DNA from: Hyperoodon ampullatus
Lineage: Eukaryota > Chordata > Mammalia > Artiodactyla > Ziphiidae
Assembly (NCBI GenBank): GCA_949752795.1
Contig: OX457057.1
Span: forward strand, 5,012,632-5,076,631
Reading direction: 5' to 3'
DNA length: 64,000 nt
Below the pieces are notes generated by a model. That model searched no databases, had not been told where the DNA came from, and saw only the letters and a list, made by a program, of their open reading frames with translations. Below are positions 44,003-54,564 of the stretch, piece after piece. How positions within the stretch are numbered: the first letter of the stretch is position 1; every line of letters starts with the position of its first letter. Both the position numbers and the translations under genes were made by a program.

Positions 44003-44199
44003 GGCAGGTGGGTTTTTATGATATTTTTCTCAGTTGTTTTTGGAAAGTTTAAAATCCTTCATATTCCTCCTCCGCCTCCTCAATTAACATGCAATTAATT
44101 AATACAATTAACACAAAAAGAGAACATGAGTGAATACATGGTAGATTCCCAGTTCTACATGAACACTGCTCAGTGAGGACTCGTTGGCGAGCTCACCTT

Positions 44200-44420
44200 G
44201 TATTATCCTGGTGCCAACAGCCGCCATGTATGGAGAGACTGATCTTCCAGGGACTTCGCCCAGCTTCACACTTAGCTTTTCCGTCACCTATGAAGTGGGA
44301 ATTGTTATACCAGTTCTGCAGCTGAGACTCCTCGAAGTATGTAACTTGCCTGAGATCATACAGTGAGTCAGTTGAGAAGCCATAACTGGAACCCAAATCT
44401 TTTGCGTTCGAGGTCTGTGC
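44200..44420 (-). mobile_element. MIR SINE, antisense
   Basis: AGTATGTAACTTGCCTGAGATCATACAGTGAGTCAG near 44335 and CTGGAACCCAAATCTTTTGCG. Nearly the whole reversed MIR is visible. Confidence 0.7.
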
Positions 44421-44424
44421 TTTT

Positions 44425-45420
44425 TCTTCTCTGCTAATGTCTGAGATGATTGGCTTTTCATGTGAAGTTGTTCTGTTTCTGTTTCTCCTTTAGCTTTTCT
44501 TCCAAACTCATCTTTTGGGGTAGTTTGTTATGTTTCTACTAACTGAGCCAGCTGTATCCATTACCTTGTGTTTGTTCCTACAGTAACAATGATGCAGCGG
44601 TGTTATTAGATATTATTACTGTTCCATTGTGTTGCGAGATTCAGCTAGGCTGATGCCCTGCTGTCTGCAAAGGGCTCTTTTCAGTGGCTGTAGCTTTCTT
44701 GTCTTTGAGGCTAATTGTATCCAGGCTGTGTTTTGGTGAGACCTTGGAAATTTGGGCTGGTACTATAGCCTGCTATGGGAAGACTTAATCAGTTTTGTAA
44801 TGGGACCATTTATAATGTTTCAGGTAGTAAAACAAAAGAACCTTTTGAGGTTGTTGATAATAATGTCCCACGGACACATCAAGCTTTGTCTTAAGATTTA
44901 TTTGAATTAATTGAGGAGATGATGGAAAGAGAGATGATATACATACTCATGTAGGCCTTTCTGCTTGCAGCTGTCTGATAAAGCAAAACGAGGCAGAATA
45001 CTTGAGATTACATTAATTCATCTAGGAAGGTGGTTGGGGATTTATAGAGTTTAAAAAATAGAAGTTTGAGAGTTTCATAGGTATGTTTACCTGCCAGCAT
45101 TACTGCAGAACGCAGAGAGGCTCCCTACTGCAGAGAGGCAGTGAGTTTAGCACGGAGAGAATCCCACATTGAGGTAGAACGTTGCACTTTTCCTTGTGCC
45201 CTTGTCTAATTAACAAGGCATTCATTCCCTGCCTTATCCAATCTGTACTTTCTCTGTGGTCTTCACATCTGTCTTCATAGTATCTGGAAATATGGACAGT
45301 GTTTTCTTTATGTTTCAGATAAATTCGAAAACAATACAACCTGGGAAAGTAATCACTCTCAAACATTGTTGGTAGGAATGTATGTATTGATTTAATCTTT
45401 TTGACCATAATTTGTAAGCA
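44425..45420. promoter_or_regulatory. Unique DNA with candidate conserved element (44560-45010)
   Basis: No repeat. 44560-45010 is AT-moderate, low in CpG, and holds several developmental-type cores (GTGTTATTAGATATTATTAC, TTTGAATTAATTGAGG, GATTACATTAATTCATC). This is composition-based inference only. The 117-codon minus frame at 45453-45100 does not resemble a protein. Confidence 0.28.
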
Positions 45421-45424
45421 TGAT

Positions 45425-45655
45425 GGTGAAAAGCACTGGAGTCTGACTGCCACTTGCTGGCTGTCAGACCGGGGGCAAGTAGTTTTATCTCTTTGTGCCT
45501 CAGTTTCCTTAATTATAAAATGAGGCTACATAGTACCTACTTAATTCAGTTGCTGTGAAGAATGTAAGAGACAGCACTTACAGCAGCAGTACTTACAGCA
45601 GTGTGGGCACAGAGTAAACCTGCAGTAGATATGAGCTGTTGTTATTATATAGCAA
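45425..45655 (+). mobile_element. MIR SINE
   Basis: GCACTGGAGTCTGACTGCCACTTGCTGGCTGTCAG near 45434, TCTCTTTGTGCCTCAGTTTCC, AATTATAAAATGAGGC, GAATGTAAGAGACAGC. Sense and nearly complete. Confidence 0.85.
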
Positions 45656-45667
45656 AAGTAAAAAAAA

Positions 45668-45935
45668 TTATATTCTCTTTGAGTCAACAATTCCATGTTT
45701 AGGAATTTATCCTATGGAAAAGCTGTCGTAAGTATTCAAAGACATATTTACATGGATAGATACTGTGGCATTGTCATTGTAAAGTAACCTGAGCATCCAT
45801 CAATGAGGGATTTGTTACCCAATTGTGGTGTACCCATAAAATGGAATCTCGTGCAGTCATTAAAAAGGATAAAGAGATTTGTGTATATTGACATGGAAAG
45901 AGATCCATGCCATATTATTAAATTAAAAAATTAGT
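45668..45935 (+). mobile_element. L1M ORF2 3' fragment, sense
   Basis: CCATGTTTAGGAATTTATCC near 45692, GAGCATCCATCAATGAGGG near 45791, GCAGTCATTAAAAAGG near 45854 and TGACATGGAAAGAGATCCA near 45889. The frame is broken. Confidence 0.8.
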
Positions 45936-46066
45936 TTTTTGACATTTCAGTTTGAAAAATTTAAATATACAATTAAGTTGAAATAATTTTGTGGTGAAAC
46001 CCATACGTCCACCAACTAGCTTCTACAATTAACATTTTATTCTATGTGCTTTATCTGTCCACCCAG

Positions 46067-46118
46067 CCGTCCATCCATCCATCTATCCATCCATCCATAG
46101 TCCATCCATCCATCCATC
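46067..46118 (+). repeat. (CCAT)n tetranucleotide repeat
   Basis: About a dozen CCAT units with a few interruptions, inside the antisense L1M 3' UTR. Confidence 0.9.
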
Positions 46119-46183
46119 TTAATGTTTTGATTCATTTCAGAGAAAGTTGCAGACATCAATACACTTCCCCAAATACTTCAGCA

Positions 46184-46186
<3 letters not shown>

Positions 46187-46245
<59 letters not shown>
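46187..46245 (+). repeat. (TA)n microsatellite
   Basis: About 29 uninterrupted TA units. It is likely to be length-polymorphic and to form cruciforms. Confidence 0.95.
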
Positions 46246-46246
<1 letters not shown>

Positions 46247-46480
46247 TAGAGTTCATCATTTGTTTACAGTTCTTTTGAAAAATTAGTTTTATAACAATAC
46301 AGGTATTATATGAACACATTTATATGAAAAACAAAGGTGTTTATATATGCAGGTCCACATGGATCATAGCAAACCACTTTGGATAGTCATCTGTTAGGAG
46401 TAGGGTTACCAAGCAATGTACTTTGTAACTAGATAAAGTTTGAATTGTACCATTTAATACATTCTTGGAGCATTGTGGTT

Positions 46481-46551
46481 TCTTCTCCTTCTTCTCCTTC
46501 TTCCTCCAACATCATCATCGTCATCATCATGATCATCATCGTCGTCATCAA
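46481..46551 (+). repeat. (CTT)n then (CAT)n trinucleotide tracts
   Basis: A TTCTCC/TTC tract at 46481-46506, followed by ATC/GTC units at 46510-46551. Confidence 0.85.
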
Positions 46552-46554
46552 GCA

Positions 46555-48980
46555 TACTTAGAGGAAGCTCTGCTTCTGTTGTAAAGACACAAAACACTCA
46601 GGCATCCCCTGCATTTCAAGTGGAACAAGGGACAAAAATGGGGGCCCTGTTCTGATTGGAGACACTTGCTTCATCCTTAATTAAGTCTGGGGTCCTTTGT
46701 GGTATCTTTGTCTGAGAACTCTGAATTAAAACGAAGGGCACTCTCTAAACATCTGCATCCTCATGTAAAAACCTGATTTTAATGAAATACTGAAAAACCA
46801 GTGGGGCTATGTGGAAATTGTGTAGGTATGTGGGGTGATTTATCTCAAGGGGTGTTTTATTCCGTGAAACACATGAAGCTAATTGGCATGTGTCATCTTG
46901 GCTAATGGGACTTGCTTTAAAGTCTGAAACCAAAGTTCTAAAAGGCAGAAAGATGAGGCTCTGAGATTTGTTGCAATTAGGTATCCAAGTGCTTAAACCC
47001 ACTTGGTAATTTTCTCTTCATCTCTGTGGGCCGGGGCGAGTGGGAGGAAACATGGGTAACCTACAGGGGAGTTGGGGGGCGTGAATACAGACCTATGTAT
47101 AATTTACTTTCCTGGAAAGACATATAGTCAAGTCATTTCAATTGCTTTTTTTCTGGGGGCGTGTATCCCACAGATCCTGCCTGGAGTTGGGTGGAGTCCA
47201 TTAGAAGTGGCAAAAATATTTTTTTTTTGGAGGAATTCAGGAACTTTCAGAGCTTCGCAGTGCATGTTTTTTAATTTGTTAAGTGCTATCAGAGGGTTTG
47301 GATTCCTCAATCTTCCTAAAATAAATGGATTTTACAGTTGCAGAGTTGTGGCTTACTCTTTTTGGGGGTTGCAACTCACAATAGCTCCACCTTTCAAGTG
47401 AAATTTTAGACACGGTGGGTTCCAAAATGCTAACTGGGAATTGTTTCACTTTTAGCATTTTGGAATAGAGTTTAAAGGTTCAGAAGCTGCAAGCATATTT
47501 CAATTCAATCTACTGCTGCTGTGCTGTCTCTTGTCGGTAGCATAATGCCAGGGCCACAGAGATGTTTTCACGATGTAAATAATTTGTGTATTATAAGTTG
47601 TCTAAACGCAGCATGTGTGTGATAGGCTGCAATAAAATTGCCTGGATGTGGTTTTACATGAAGGCCTGTAATAGTTGCTTCGGAGTCATTAGAGCCCAGT
47701 ATGTAAATAATCCGCATTTTAAAATTGTCTTAAATGTGCTGAGACAATGGGTGCGAATGCCTTCCTTAGATTCATTCATTCCATCAAGAATTTGCAGTTC
47801 ACAGCTCCTGAAGGCTTGAGCCTGTATTTGTGAACAGGAACTGGGGTTTATCGTGCAGGGTTATGAACACAGCCAGTGGCGTGCAGGTGAAATCAGCCCC
47901 AGGACTTTCTGCCTGGTGACTTTCTTCCATCTCTCTCCATGTTTTCTAAAGACGGGGCCAAGTGGGAGCTGAGACACGGAGGGCCCTTATGTGGTGGCCC
48001 AGTGTTTGGAGGAGCAGAGAGATGAGAGGAAGCTGAAAAACTACTCCTTAAAAGTAGCCCCTGGGCCAGCACAGGTGTTGGAGTCAAATACGCCTCCCGT
48101 TCACACATGTGGCCCCGGCTGGGCTGGGAGCTGGCGCTTTGACCACAGGCTGGCCTGTCTGCGCCTCTTGCCTGAGCGACGGGTCTGGTTAGACCTGTGA
48201 AAGCCTGGATTTCGTGTGCATCTATTGTTTAAGAGGGCTGGTGAAGCTCGCTCTTTGAAACACACACACACAACATAACATAAATCAGAGCCGGAATCTT
48301 TTAACATTTACAGTTTTAAATGAAATTCCTGTTGAGAGTCTCTTAAGCTAGATTTATATCTGATTTTGCATTGAACTGTGTCGTTATGCGGGGCTGAGAA
48401 ACTCTTACAAAATTAAGCATAAGGCGAAAACATGCTGAAAAGACAGTTCTGTAGAAATGTGAAACATTATTATGTTATAGAATATTGGAATGAAGAAATA
48501 TGCAGAAAGGCACAATTACCATGGACATTTTCCTTTTAATGATCCTTGTACAATCCTTGGCAGAAAGGTTTGCTGATGTCTCCTCGCAGATAAAGGAAAA
48601 TTGAGACAATATTGATATTCTACATCCATTCTGAGTTTCAGAGAAGACCAGGAGAGCGATCCAGTCTGTTTCATATTCTAAACACTGAGGCCTGGCCCGT
48701 TCAGACTGATGCTTGCAGGGACCCTGGGAGACTCTGTCGTTTGTGCTTTTGGGGATTTGGCTGAAGCCTGCACACCATGGACGGACCGAGAGGTTGAGAT
48801 CACATGTGGATGCTGTGAACCTGAAGCTTCTAGAGGCTACTAGATCGGACGATTCTGAGTTGTTGATTCCTTTATCTGAAAAGCTTTTAGGGTTTATAAG
48901 CGTCATCCTGTCTAGGATGGTTTGGGGTGGTCTTAGGGATAGGATGCCACTCAGCTTGGACTGAGCTTTATTGCTTTCAG
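46555..48980. promoter_or_regulatory. Unique DNA with candidate conserved elements
   Basis: A 2.4-kb repeat-poor stretch. 47500-47820 and 48290-48560 look most conserved: AT-rich, CpG-poor, with GATGTAAATAATTTGTG (forkhead-like TGTAAATA near 47575), a second ATGTAAATAATCC near 47700, and ACAAAATTAAGCATAAGGC near 48406. No coding evidence. Confidence 0.3.
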
Positions 48981-49851
48981 CTGGGGGCAGGGTTGTGTTT
49001 CATATGCCCATCGCGCACTACCTCCCAGGAGACCCTGCTCAGCCTCGTTTCCCCTGCCTCAGGTGCCCCCGCCCTCCCCGCCCCCTCAGATGCCCCCTGA
49101 CCTGGCTTAGGGCTAAACGGATATTTGTCACATCCCTGGGATTTCGTCCTGCCTTCCTCCCACCCTGAAGCCCACGGCTCCAGTCTCCAAAGTGACTCTC
49201 AGAGCAAATGCTTCTCTTCTCGCTTCAGCTCACCCCTCACCTGGGCTACCCTGGCCCCTTGGCACGGGTGGGGTGTGGGCAGAGGCCCCGTTCTCCCTCT
49301 TGTGCCTGCAGACCCTCTTTTGGCTGAGGCTGTGATTCCGGTGGGGAAAGGGACCGCTGTTTCCCTGCCTCCCAGTTCAGCCCAGGGCAGCTGGAGCAGG
49401 TCTGGCTGGTGGTGCTGAGATCACAGGCCTTCTAGAAAACCTCCCCCACCCTTCCCACCCCCTACCACCTCCTAGCAGGTCCTCTGGCAGGGTTGAAGCT
49501 TTTCCAAAGACCTCCCGGAGACTGTGAGCTCTAAGCCTGGCATTGAGATGCCACCAGCTGTGGGGGTGGGGGTGGGGAACAGAGGCTGAGATTCACCCTG
49601 AGCTGGAGCTCAGACACCTTTGGCATTGGTGCAGGGAGTGTCATCTGAGGAGCCCCGTGCTGGGTTATACTCGGGTCAGGGGACAGCCAGCTCACGTCTT
49701 AAACGAGGCTGGCAGTCGCTCCCATCTCTCACCCTCTTTGCTTCTGTTCTTCTTGGAGGCTCTTAAAGGACCTCAAGGCCTTTGTTACTTAGAGTTACTT
49801 GAAATTAAGTTATTTAGGTACTTCTAATTTGGGCCTGCAATGTCTCCTTCT

Positions 49852-49870
49852 TGACCACCAGAGGTCACTG
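49852..49870 (+). promoter_or_regulatory. CTCF-like binding site
   Basis: TGACCACCAGAGGTCACTG aligns over 19 positions to the CTCF core (TGGCCACCAGGGGGCGCTA type), with the invariant CCACCAG and GG-C positions kept. It lies in unique DNA. CTCF binding at such sites anchors chromatin loops and insulators. Occupancy is unknown. Confidence 0.45.
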
Positions 49871-49922
49871 TAATAAGGTAGAAAGCAGGTGTTTCAGAGA
49901 GTCTTAAGTTGGTAGTTGGCTC

Positions 49923-49947
49923 AAAAAAAAAAAAAAAAAAAAAAAAA
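49923..49947 (+). repeat. Poly-A run (25 A)
   Basis: An uninterrupted A run with no recognisable retroposon body upstream and no TSD. Probably a homopolymer microsatellite. Confidence 0.8.
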
Positions 49948-50237
49948 GAAACCAAACAAAATCGCCCTAAATTTTCTAACTGGCTTGGGTGTGCTGCAGT
50001 GCACTCTGGGGCATGGGCCTGCGGTCCCTGCTTTCTTCTCACTTGTGGAGGGTCTACCCAGCTGCAGAGCCTGGCAGGACCAAGGCAGGTGGCTGCTTAG
50101 GGAACATACAACTCCCAAGGCCCCCTGCAGCCTGGCTCTCCAGGTGCCCGAGGGCCCCGCACTCAGCGGGAGGCGCTCTCTTCCCCTCCCCCCAGCACGT
50201 GCCCCGAGGCAATCTTGGGGGTTAGGCTCTCTTAGGA

Positions 50238-50292
50238 GTGTGCGTGCGTGTGTGTGCGTGCGTGTGGGTGTGTGTGTGTGCGCGCGCGCGCA
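50238..50292 (+). repeat. (GT)n/(GC)n alternating tract, Z-DNA candidate
   Basis: About 55 bp of nearly perfect purine-pyrimidine alternation: GTGC/GTGT units ending in CGCGCGCGCGCAC. Such sequence readily forms left-handed DNA under torsional stress. Confidence 0.85.
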
Positions 50293-51062
50293 CTCCCCCC
50301 TCTGAACGTGGGTTCGGTAATAGTGCTGTCGTCCACCTAGAGCTGTTTGGTGTTAAAAAGAGATGATGCGCGATGTGAGGGCTGAAAAGCCTAGTGCTTG
50401 GCCCGTATCTTGTGCGTGATGAATGTCAGCCATAATAATGCCCTCCGTAGGGGGAATATCAAAGGAAACACTCACAGCCCCAAACAGTGGCTTTGGACTC
50501 TCTTGGGGAGTCAGGAAGCTCCCCTCCCTGCCCTCTTTGGTCGTCTTCCCTGTATGTTGATGCCGTCGGGGCAAAGTAGGAAGTGCTGGCCTTTACTGGC
50601 AGCATTTCCTGGATGTTTGTTCCGGGGAAGATGTTCTCATCCTTGGCCGGTGGCTGGTAGGAGAAATTTAGGGCTTTGACGGGGAGGTCGGTGGGCTGCA
50701 TTTAGCAAACACTGGGGTCCTCTGGGCTGGAGCCTTTGTGAGGCTTCTCATGCACGTTTCTCTTCCAGTCTTAAATGCATGAGTTGCCTGAACGCAGTGG
50801 AATGAGAGATGCGCGCGGATCTCTGGGAGGGGGCAGGCAGCGTGGGGAGAGGGCAGTTTGGGGTGCAGGTGCTCACATTCCTCCCTGGGAACATTTGCAG
50901 GATATATGGGTCTTGGGGAAGGTGGATGCATTACCTGGGTCCTCTGGGGGGCCGTTTGGGCTGCCAGTGGAGGAGGTCAGGGGCAGTGATCTACAGGACA
51001 CACTGCTGCCATCCGCCTTCAGCAGTAATTTCCCCTGGATGTCTCTGCGGAGGTGCTACACG

Positions 51063-51112
51063 GGTGCGCGCATGCGCGCGCGCACACACACACAAACACA
51101 CACAGAGACACG
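51063..51112 (+). repeat. (GC)n/(CA)n alternating tract, Z-DNA candidate
   Basis: GTGCGCGCATGCGCGCGCGC followed by CA repeats. It is the reverse-complement type of the tract at 50238, about 0.8 kb away. Confidence 0.85.
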
Positions 51113-51884
51113 GAAAATCACCAGGGCTGCAGAGCAGGTGCGCGGCACCGTGACCATGGGGCTGCAGCTGTTGGGCCTGTGAGCTCAAGCCTGCAGACTG
51201 GCCACAGGGTCTTACCCTGACTGGCTGGGAAGGCGGGAGACCAGAATGACAGAGCAATGCTCTTGGGGACCCCGGCGTTTGCAGTGTGCCTTCTGGTGTG
51301 ACGGGTGGCATGAATTTTGGGGGCTTCCGTGGATCCGAAAGGCTCAGGCTGGAAAGGCACAGGCATAATTAGCAAATGAGGATGGGCATCCAGCGCACCG
51401 ACGTAGTGGAGCTGAGAGAGGGGACGTGCTCTCCGACCTTGAGGACACGGCATTTAGAGCCTGAACGAGCCCGAGGCAGGAAGTTCTTTCCCCTACTCCC
51501 CCGGCCACCTTCTGAAGCGCAGCCCTTCACGTGCTCTGGAGAGGGAACTTATCCCTGCGTGGTGTCCCCTTGCATCCTGCCTGGTGTCTTTCCTCCCAGC
51601 CTCCTCCTTATCTCCTCTCTCCCACTGCCTCCTGCGTTTTTCTTTTCTATTCCTGTCTGCCAGCCGCATCTCCTCTTACCACCTCATCCTGTCATTTTGA
51701 CTTAAAGCCCCAAACCCACATGTGTAAGGGGTTTCTATACAGATTCTGGAGTGTTTTGGTAGCAGCCCTCGTTATAAACCTAATGAATCAATTTCTTCCA
51801 TTGGTGATAACTTCTACATAAAGAGACCTTGTAAAATAGAACCTCTACCCCCAAACTCTGCACAGATGAATCTATCCTGTTTGT

Positions 51885-52080
51885 AACTATGTGCCAGACT
51901 CCAAGCAAACGTTTTAGATGCTTATCTTTTTAAAAAAAAACCCAAGGAGCCGGTGCTAATGCTATCCCCATTTTTTAGATGCGGAACAGAAGTTTGGGGC
52001 ATTTAAAAGATAACTTGCCTGAGGTCACCCAGCTGAAACGGGGCAGAACCCCAAAGCCTGCCCTCTCCCGCTCTGACACG
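51885..52080 (-). mobile_element. MIR SINE, antisense
   Basis: GCTATCCCCATTTTTTAGATGCGGAACAG near 51961, GATAACTTGCCTGAGGTCACCCAGCTG near 52009, and GGGCAGAACCCCAAAGCC. Confidence 0.75.
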
Positions 52081-52084
52081 TCAC

Positions 52085-52930
52085 CCCCTGGGGCACTGGT
52101 CAACCTCTCCCGGGAAGTCCCGGCTGTCACTAGCCACACCCGACTGTCTGCCTTCCTTCTGTGGCACTTGGAAGCGTCTTTCCTGGTCATTCTGTCCCCA
52201 GCTGAAATAGAAACCAGCTGGTCTCCATCCTGCACAAAATCCCCCCTCGTGTACATCTGACTAGTCATTAAGTTGCCCCCAGACCAAACTCAAACTCTTT
52301 AAACTTTTAAATATATCTACATTTGAAAGATTACTTTTATTCCATTAGAACCATTGTTTACTTAATGTACATGCCCTTGAGGAAAAAGGGTTTCTGCAAG
52401 GGGGTACCTAGAATGTGACCGACGTTACTGAATCCTGGTTCTTCCAATTCAAGCTACGAAATTGGCTTTTCAAGCACGCTGTGCCGATGGAGCCCAAATA
52501 AAGTGGCAGGAGTGGATTTGAAGAGTTTCCTCTTTGAAGATGTCCTCCAATGTCTGCTGTTGGATTCGGTGACTGATAAGGGCTTGGAGTTAACACATCC
52601 TTACCTGGTACTGGTTCTCCCTTTCCATTAGAAAATGTAAATTCAGAGGCCTTGAATGTGCCTGGTTTAGATTTTTCGATACTAAAAGGCAATGTTAATC
52701 AGGGCGTTTGGCAATGATGTGGAATTTAAGCCTGAATAAAAGGAAAGAGAAGATTAAATAAACAGCTTAGGTGCTGCTGTTCCCGCCCAAACTGCTTTTC
52801 CAGGGGCCCAGAACCCAGGTCCTCTGAAGGGGCCTGGGGTTCCTCCGACCGGGTGACTTGATGGGAAAGACACCCCTTTGGGGAAACTCACTTCTGACCT
52901 CTCTTGGCAGAAGTGTACAAAAAGCCCAAA
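52085..52930. other. Unique non-coding DNA, nothing identified
   Basis: No recognised repeat or gene. The AT-rich part 52260-52400 may be conserved non-coding. Confidence 0.25.
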
Positions 52931-52943
52931 GTTAAAAAGCCCA

Positions 52944-53149
52944 GGGCTTCCCTGGTGGCACAGTGGTTGAGAGTCCGCCTGCCGATGCAGGGGACACGGG
53001 TTCGTGCCCCGGTCCGGGAAGATCCCACGTGCCACGGAGTGGCTGGGCCCGTGAGCCATGGCCGCTGAGCCTGCGCGTCGGAGCCTGTGCTCCGCAACGG
53101 GAGAGGCCACAGCAGTGAGAGGCCCGCGTACCGCAAAAAAAAAAAAAAA
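52944..53149 (+). mobile_element. CHR SINE, short young type, plus strand
   Basis: Head GGGCTTCCCTGGTGGCACAG, B box GGGTTCGTGCC, end GTACCGC plus A-tail. The 10-bp TSD AAAAAGCCCA lies at 52934-52943 and 53150-53159. It is nearly identical to the copies at 37597, 54304 and 59587. Confidence 0.96.
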
Positions 53150-53494
53150 AAAAAGCCCAAAGCGATTTCAGAATCGCTTCTGCATAATAATAGCAATATT
53201 ACTTTTAAGTGGAAAATTTCATTTTTCCTGCCTGGTGTGCAAGCAAATGATTGAGAACTAATTTACTTTATTTAGTAAGTGGCGGCCAACGTGATTAATT
53301 TAAGCCCACACTGACAAAAACTTGGGCGGGGACTTTTGTTTACAGCCCCCCAGATTTTTCTGGCTGGCTTGTTTGGGTCTGAGCACGTTGGTCCGGAGCA
53401 GCAAGAGGCCAGGACAGCGGAACTCTCTCGGGCATTTAGGACTCCCACAGCAGCCCCTGGTGCCTGAGGCATCAGCTTACAGCTAGTGACTGAA

Positions 53495-53665
53495 GGAGCT
53501 GTCCATGGTTCCCAAAGGCTAGGGACCACAGGAGCTATCCATGGTCCCCAAAAGCTAGGGACCACAGGAGCTGTCCATGGTTCCTAAGTCTAGGGACCAC
53601 AGGAGCTGTCCATGGTCCCCAAAGGCTAGGGACCACAGCAGCTGTCCATGGTTCCCGACCTGGGG
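53495..53665 (+). repeat. 36-bp minisatellite, ~4.8 copies
   Basis: Unit GGAGCTGTCCATGGTTCCCA plus 16 more bases, at 53495, 53531, 53567 (35 bp, one deletion), 53602 and 53638 (partial). Units 1 and 4 are almost the same, so the array is fairly young or homogenised. The surrounding DNA is unique. Confidence 0.95.
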
Positions 53666-53789
53666 AAAGGGCAGAGCTCCCAGTGCTCTCGGCACTTGGC
53701 CTTAGCATCCTGCACAGCGGGAGAGAGCAGAGGGCGATATTCCATTTAGGATAGAGCATGGGGTGGGGGAGGACTGTGTGTGGTGGACT

Positions 53790-53985
53790 CATATAGGACA
53801 GTCTTTGAAGACTGCTCTTTTCTTATTAGACACCTCGCCTCAGTGAAGATGTTTAATTGCTTTGAGCCTTGGTTTCTTCACCTGTAAAAAATGCACAGAG
53901 TCATGCTTTTCTTTCAGGCTTGTTAAAAGGATGTACTCTGAAAGTGAACGTACAATGGCTGTCATGGGGCTATTGGCCTAGGGTG
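53790..53985 (+). mobile_element. MIR SINE, diverged
   Basis: GCTTTGAGCCTTGGTTTCTTCACCTGTAAAAAATGC near 53858, then GGCTTGTTAAAAGGATG and GGCTGTCATGGGGCTATT. Confidence 0.6.
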
Positions 53986-54059
53986 ACCTGGGAGGTGACC
54001 GTATGCTGATCGTCATGTATCTGCATTGCCTCCTGGGGGCACATGGAGGGACTGCACTC

Positions 54060-54298
54060 CCCTCTCCTCTGTGAGGTTATGGGGGGGCTATTCGACCAGC
54101 TTTGGCCAATGCAGTATGAGCAGAGTGACGTGGGTCTCTTCTGGGCAGAGGCTTTAAAAGCCAGTATGTTGTTTGCTACGTGCCCTTCCCTGGATCCATC
54201 AATCAGCCTGGATCCCTGAGGATGACCACAAGGGGCAGGGTCCCTTCCCCCACAATGTGCACTGGACCTGTGGTATGACCAAGAAACAAACTGTTTTT

Positions 54299-54333
<35 letters not shown>

Positions 54334-54560
54334 TGGTACGCGGGCCTCTCACTGCTGCGGCCTCTCCCGTTGCGGAGCACAGGCTCCGGACGCGCAGGCT
54401 CAGCAGCCATGGCTCACGGGCCCAGCCGCTCCGCGGCATATGGGATCCTCCCAGACCGGGGCACGAACCCGTATCCCCTGCATCGGCAGGCGGACTCTCA
54501 ACCACTGCGCCACCAGGGAGGCCCCTGTTTTTGTTTTAAGCCACTGAAATTTTAGGGTTG
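54060..54560 (+). mobile_element. Ancient LTR-like repeat interrupted by SINE
   Basis: TTTGGCCAATGCAGTATGAGCAGAGTGACGTG near 54101, TGCACTGGACCTGTGGTATGACCAAGAAACAAACTG, and after the SINE TTTTAAGCCACTGAAATTTTAGGG. The order and the AAACAAACT...TTAAGCCACTG end resemble the 3' part of mammalian ERVL/MaLR-class LTRs. Subfamily not assigned and no internal genes present. Confidence 0.5.
54304..54524 (-). mobile_element. CHR SINE, short young type, minus strand
   Basis: A T-tail of about 30, then GTGGTACGCGGGCC and the reversed body, ending with the reversed tRNA-like head. The 13-bp TSD CTGTTTTTGTTTT lies at 54291-54303 and 54525-54537. It forms an inverted pair with the SINE at 52944. Confidence 0.96.
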
Positions 54561-54564
54561 ATTG

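Larger units (their letters stand above)
45940..46300 (-). mobile_element. L1M 3' UTR, antisense, expanded by simple repeats
   Basis: Antisense L1M 3' UTR: CACCAACTAGCTTCTACAATTAACATTTTATTC near 46010, AGAAAGTTGCAGACATCAATACAC near 46141, CAAATACTTCAGCATGCATAT near 46170, CTAGAGTTCATCATTTG near 46246. Two places that are simple-repeat-prone in the consensus have expanded into microsatellites. Confidence 0.75.
48985..51880. other. GC-rich unique DNA, no gene seen
   Basis: No recognised transposon. It contains a CTCF-like site (49852), an A25 run (49923-49947) and two alternating purine-pyrimidine tracts. Chance frames of up to 135 codons occur on both strands. Confidence 0.35.

Noticed and set aside
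46067..46118. CRISPR-like spaced repeat
   Set aside because: A simple tetranucleotide microsatellite in a mammalian genome, without spacers.
46046..46249. Frame of repeated Ile-Tyr residues
   Set aside because: Translation of the (TA)n and (CCAT)n microsatellites.
49560..49577. G-quadruplex at a GGGGGTGGGGGTGGGG run
   Set aside because: Only three separated G-runs, one short of a standard motif.
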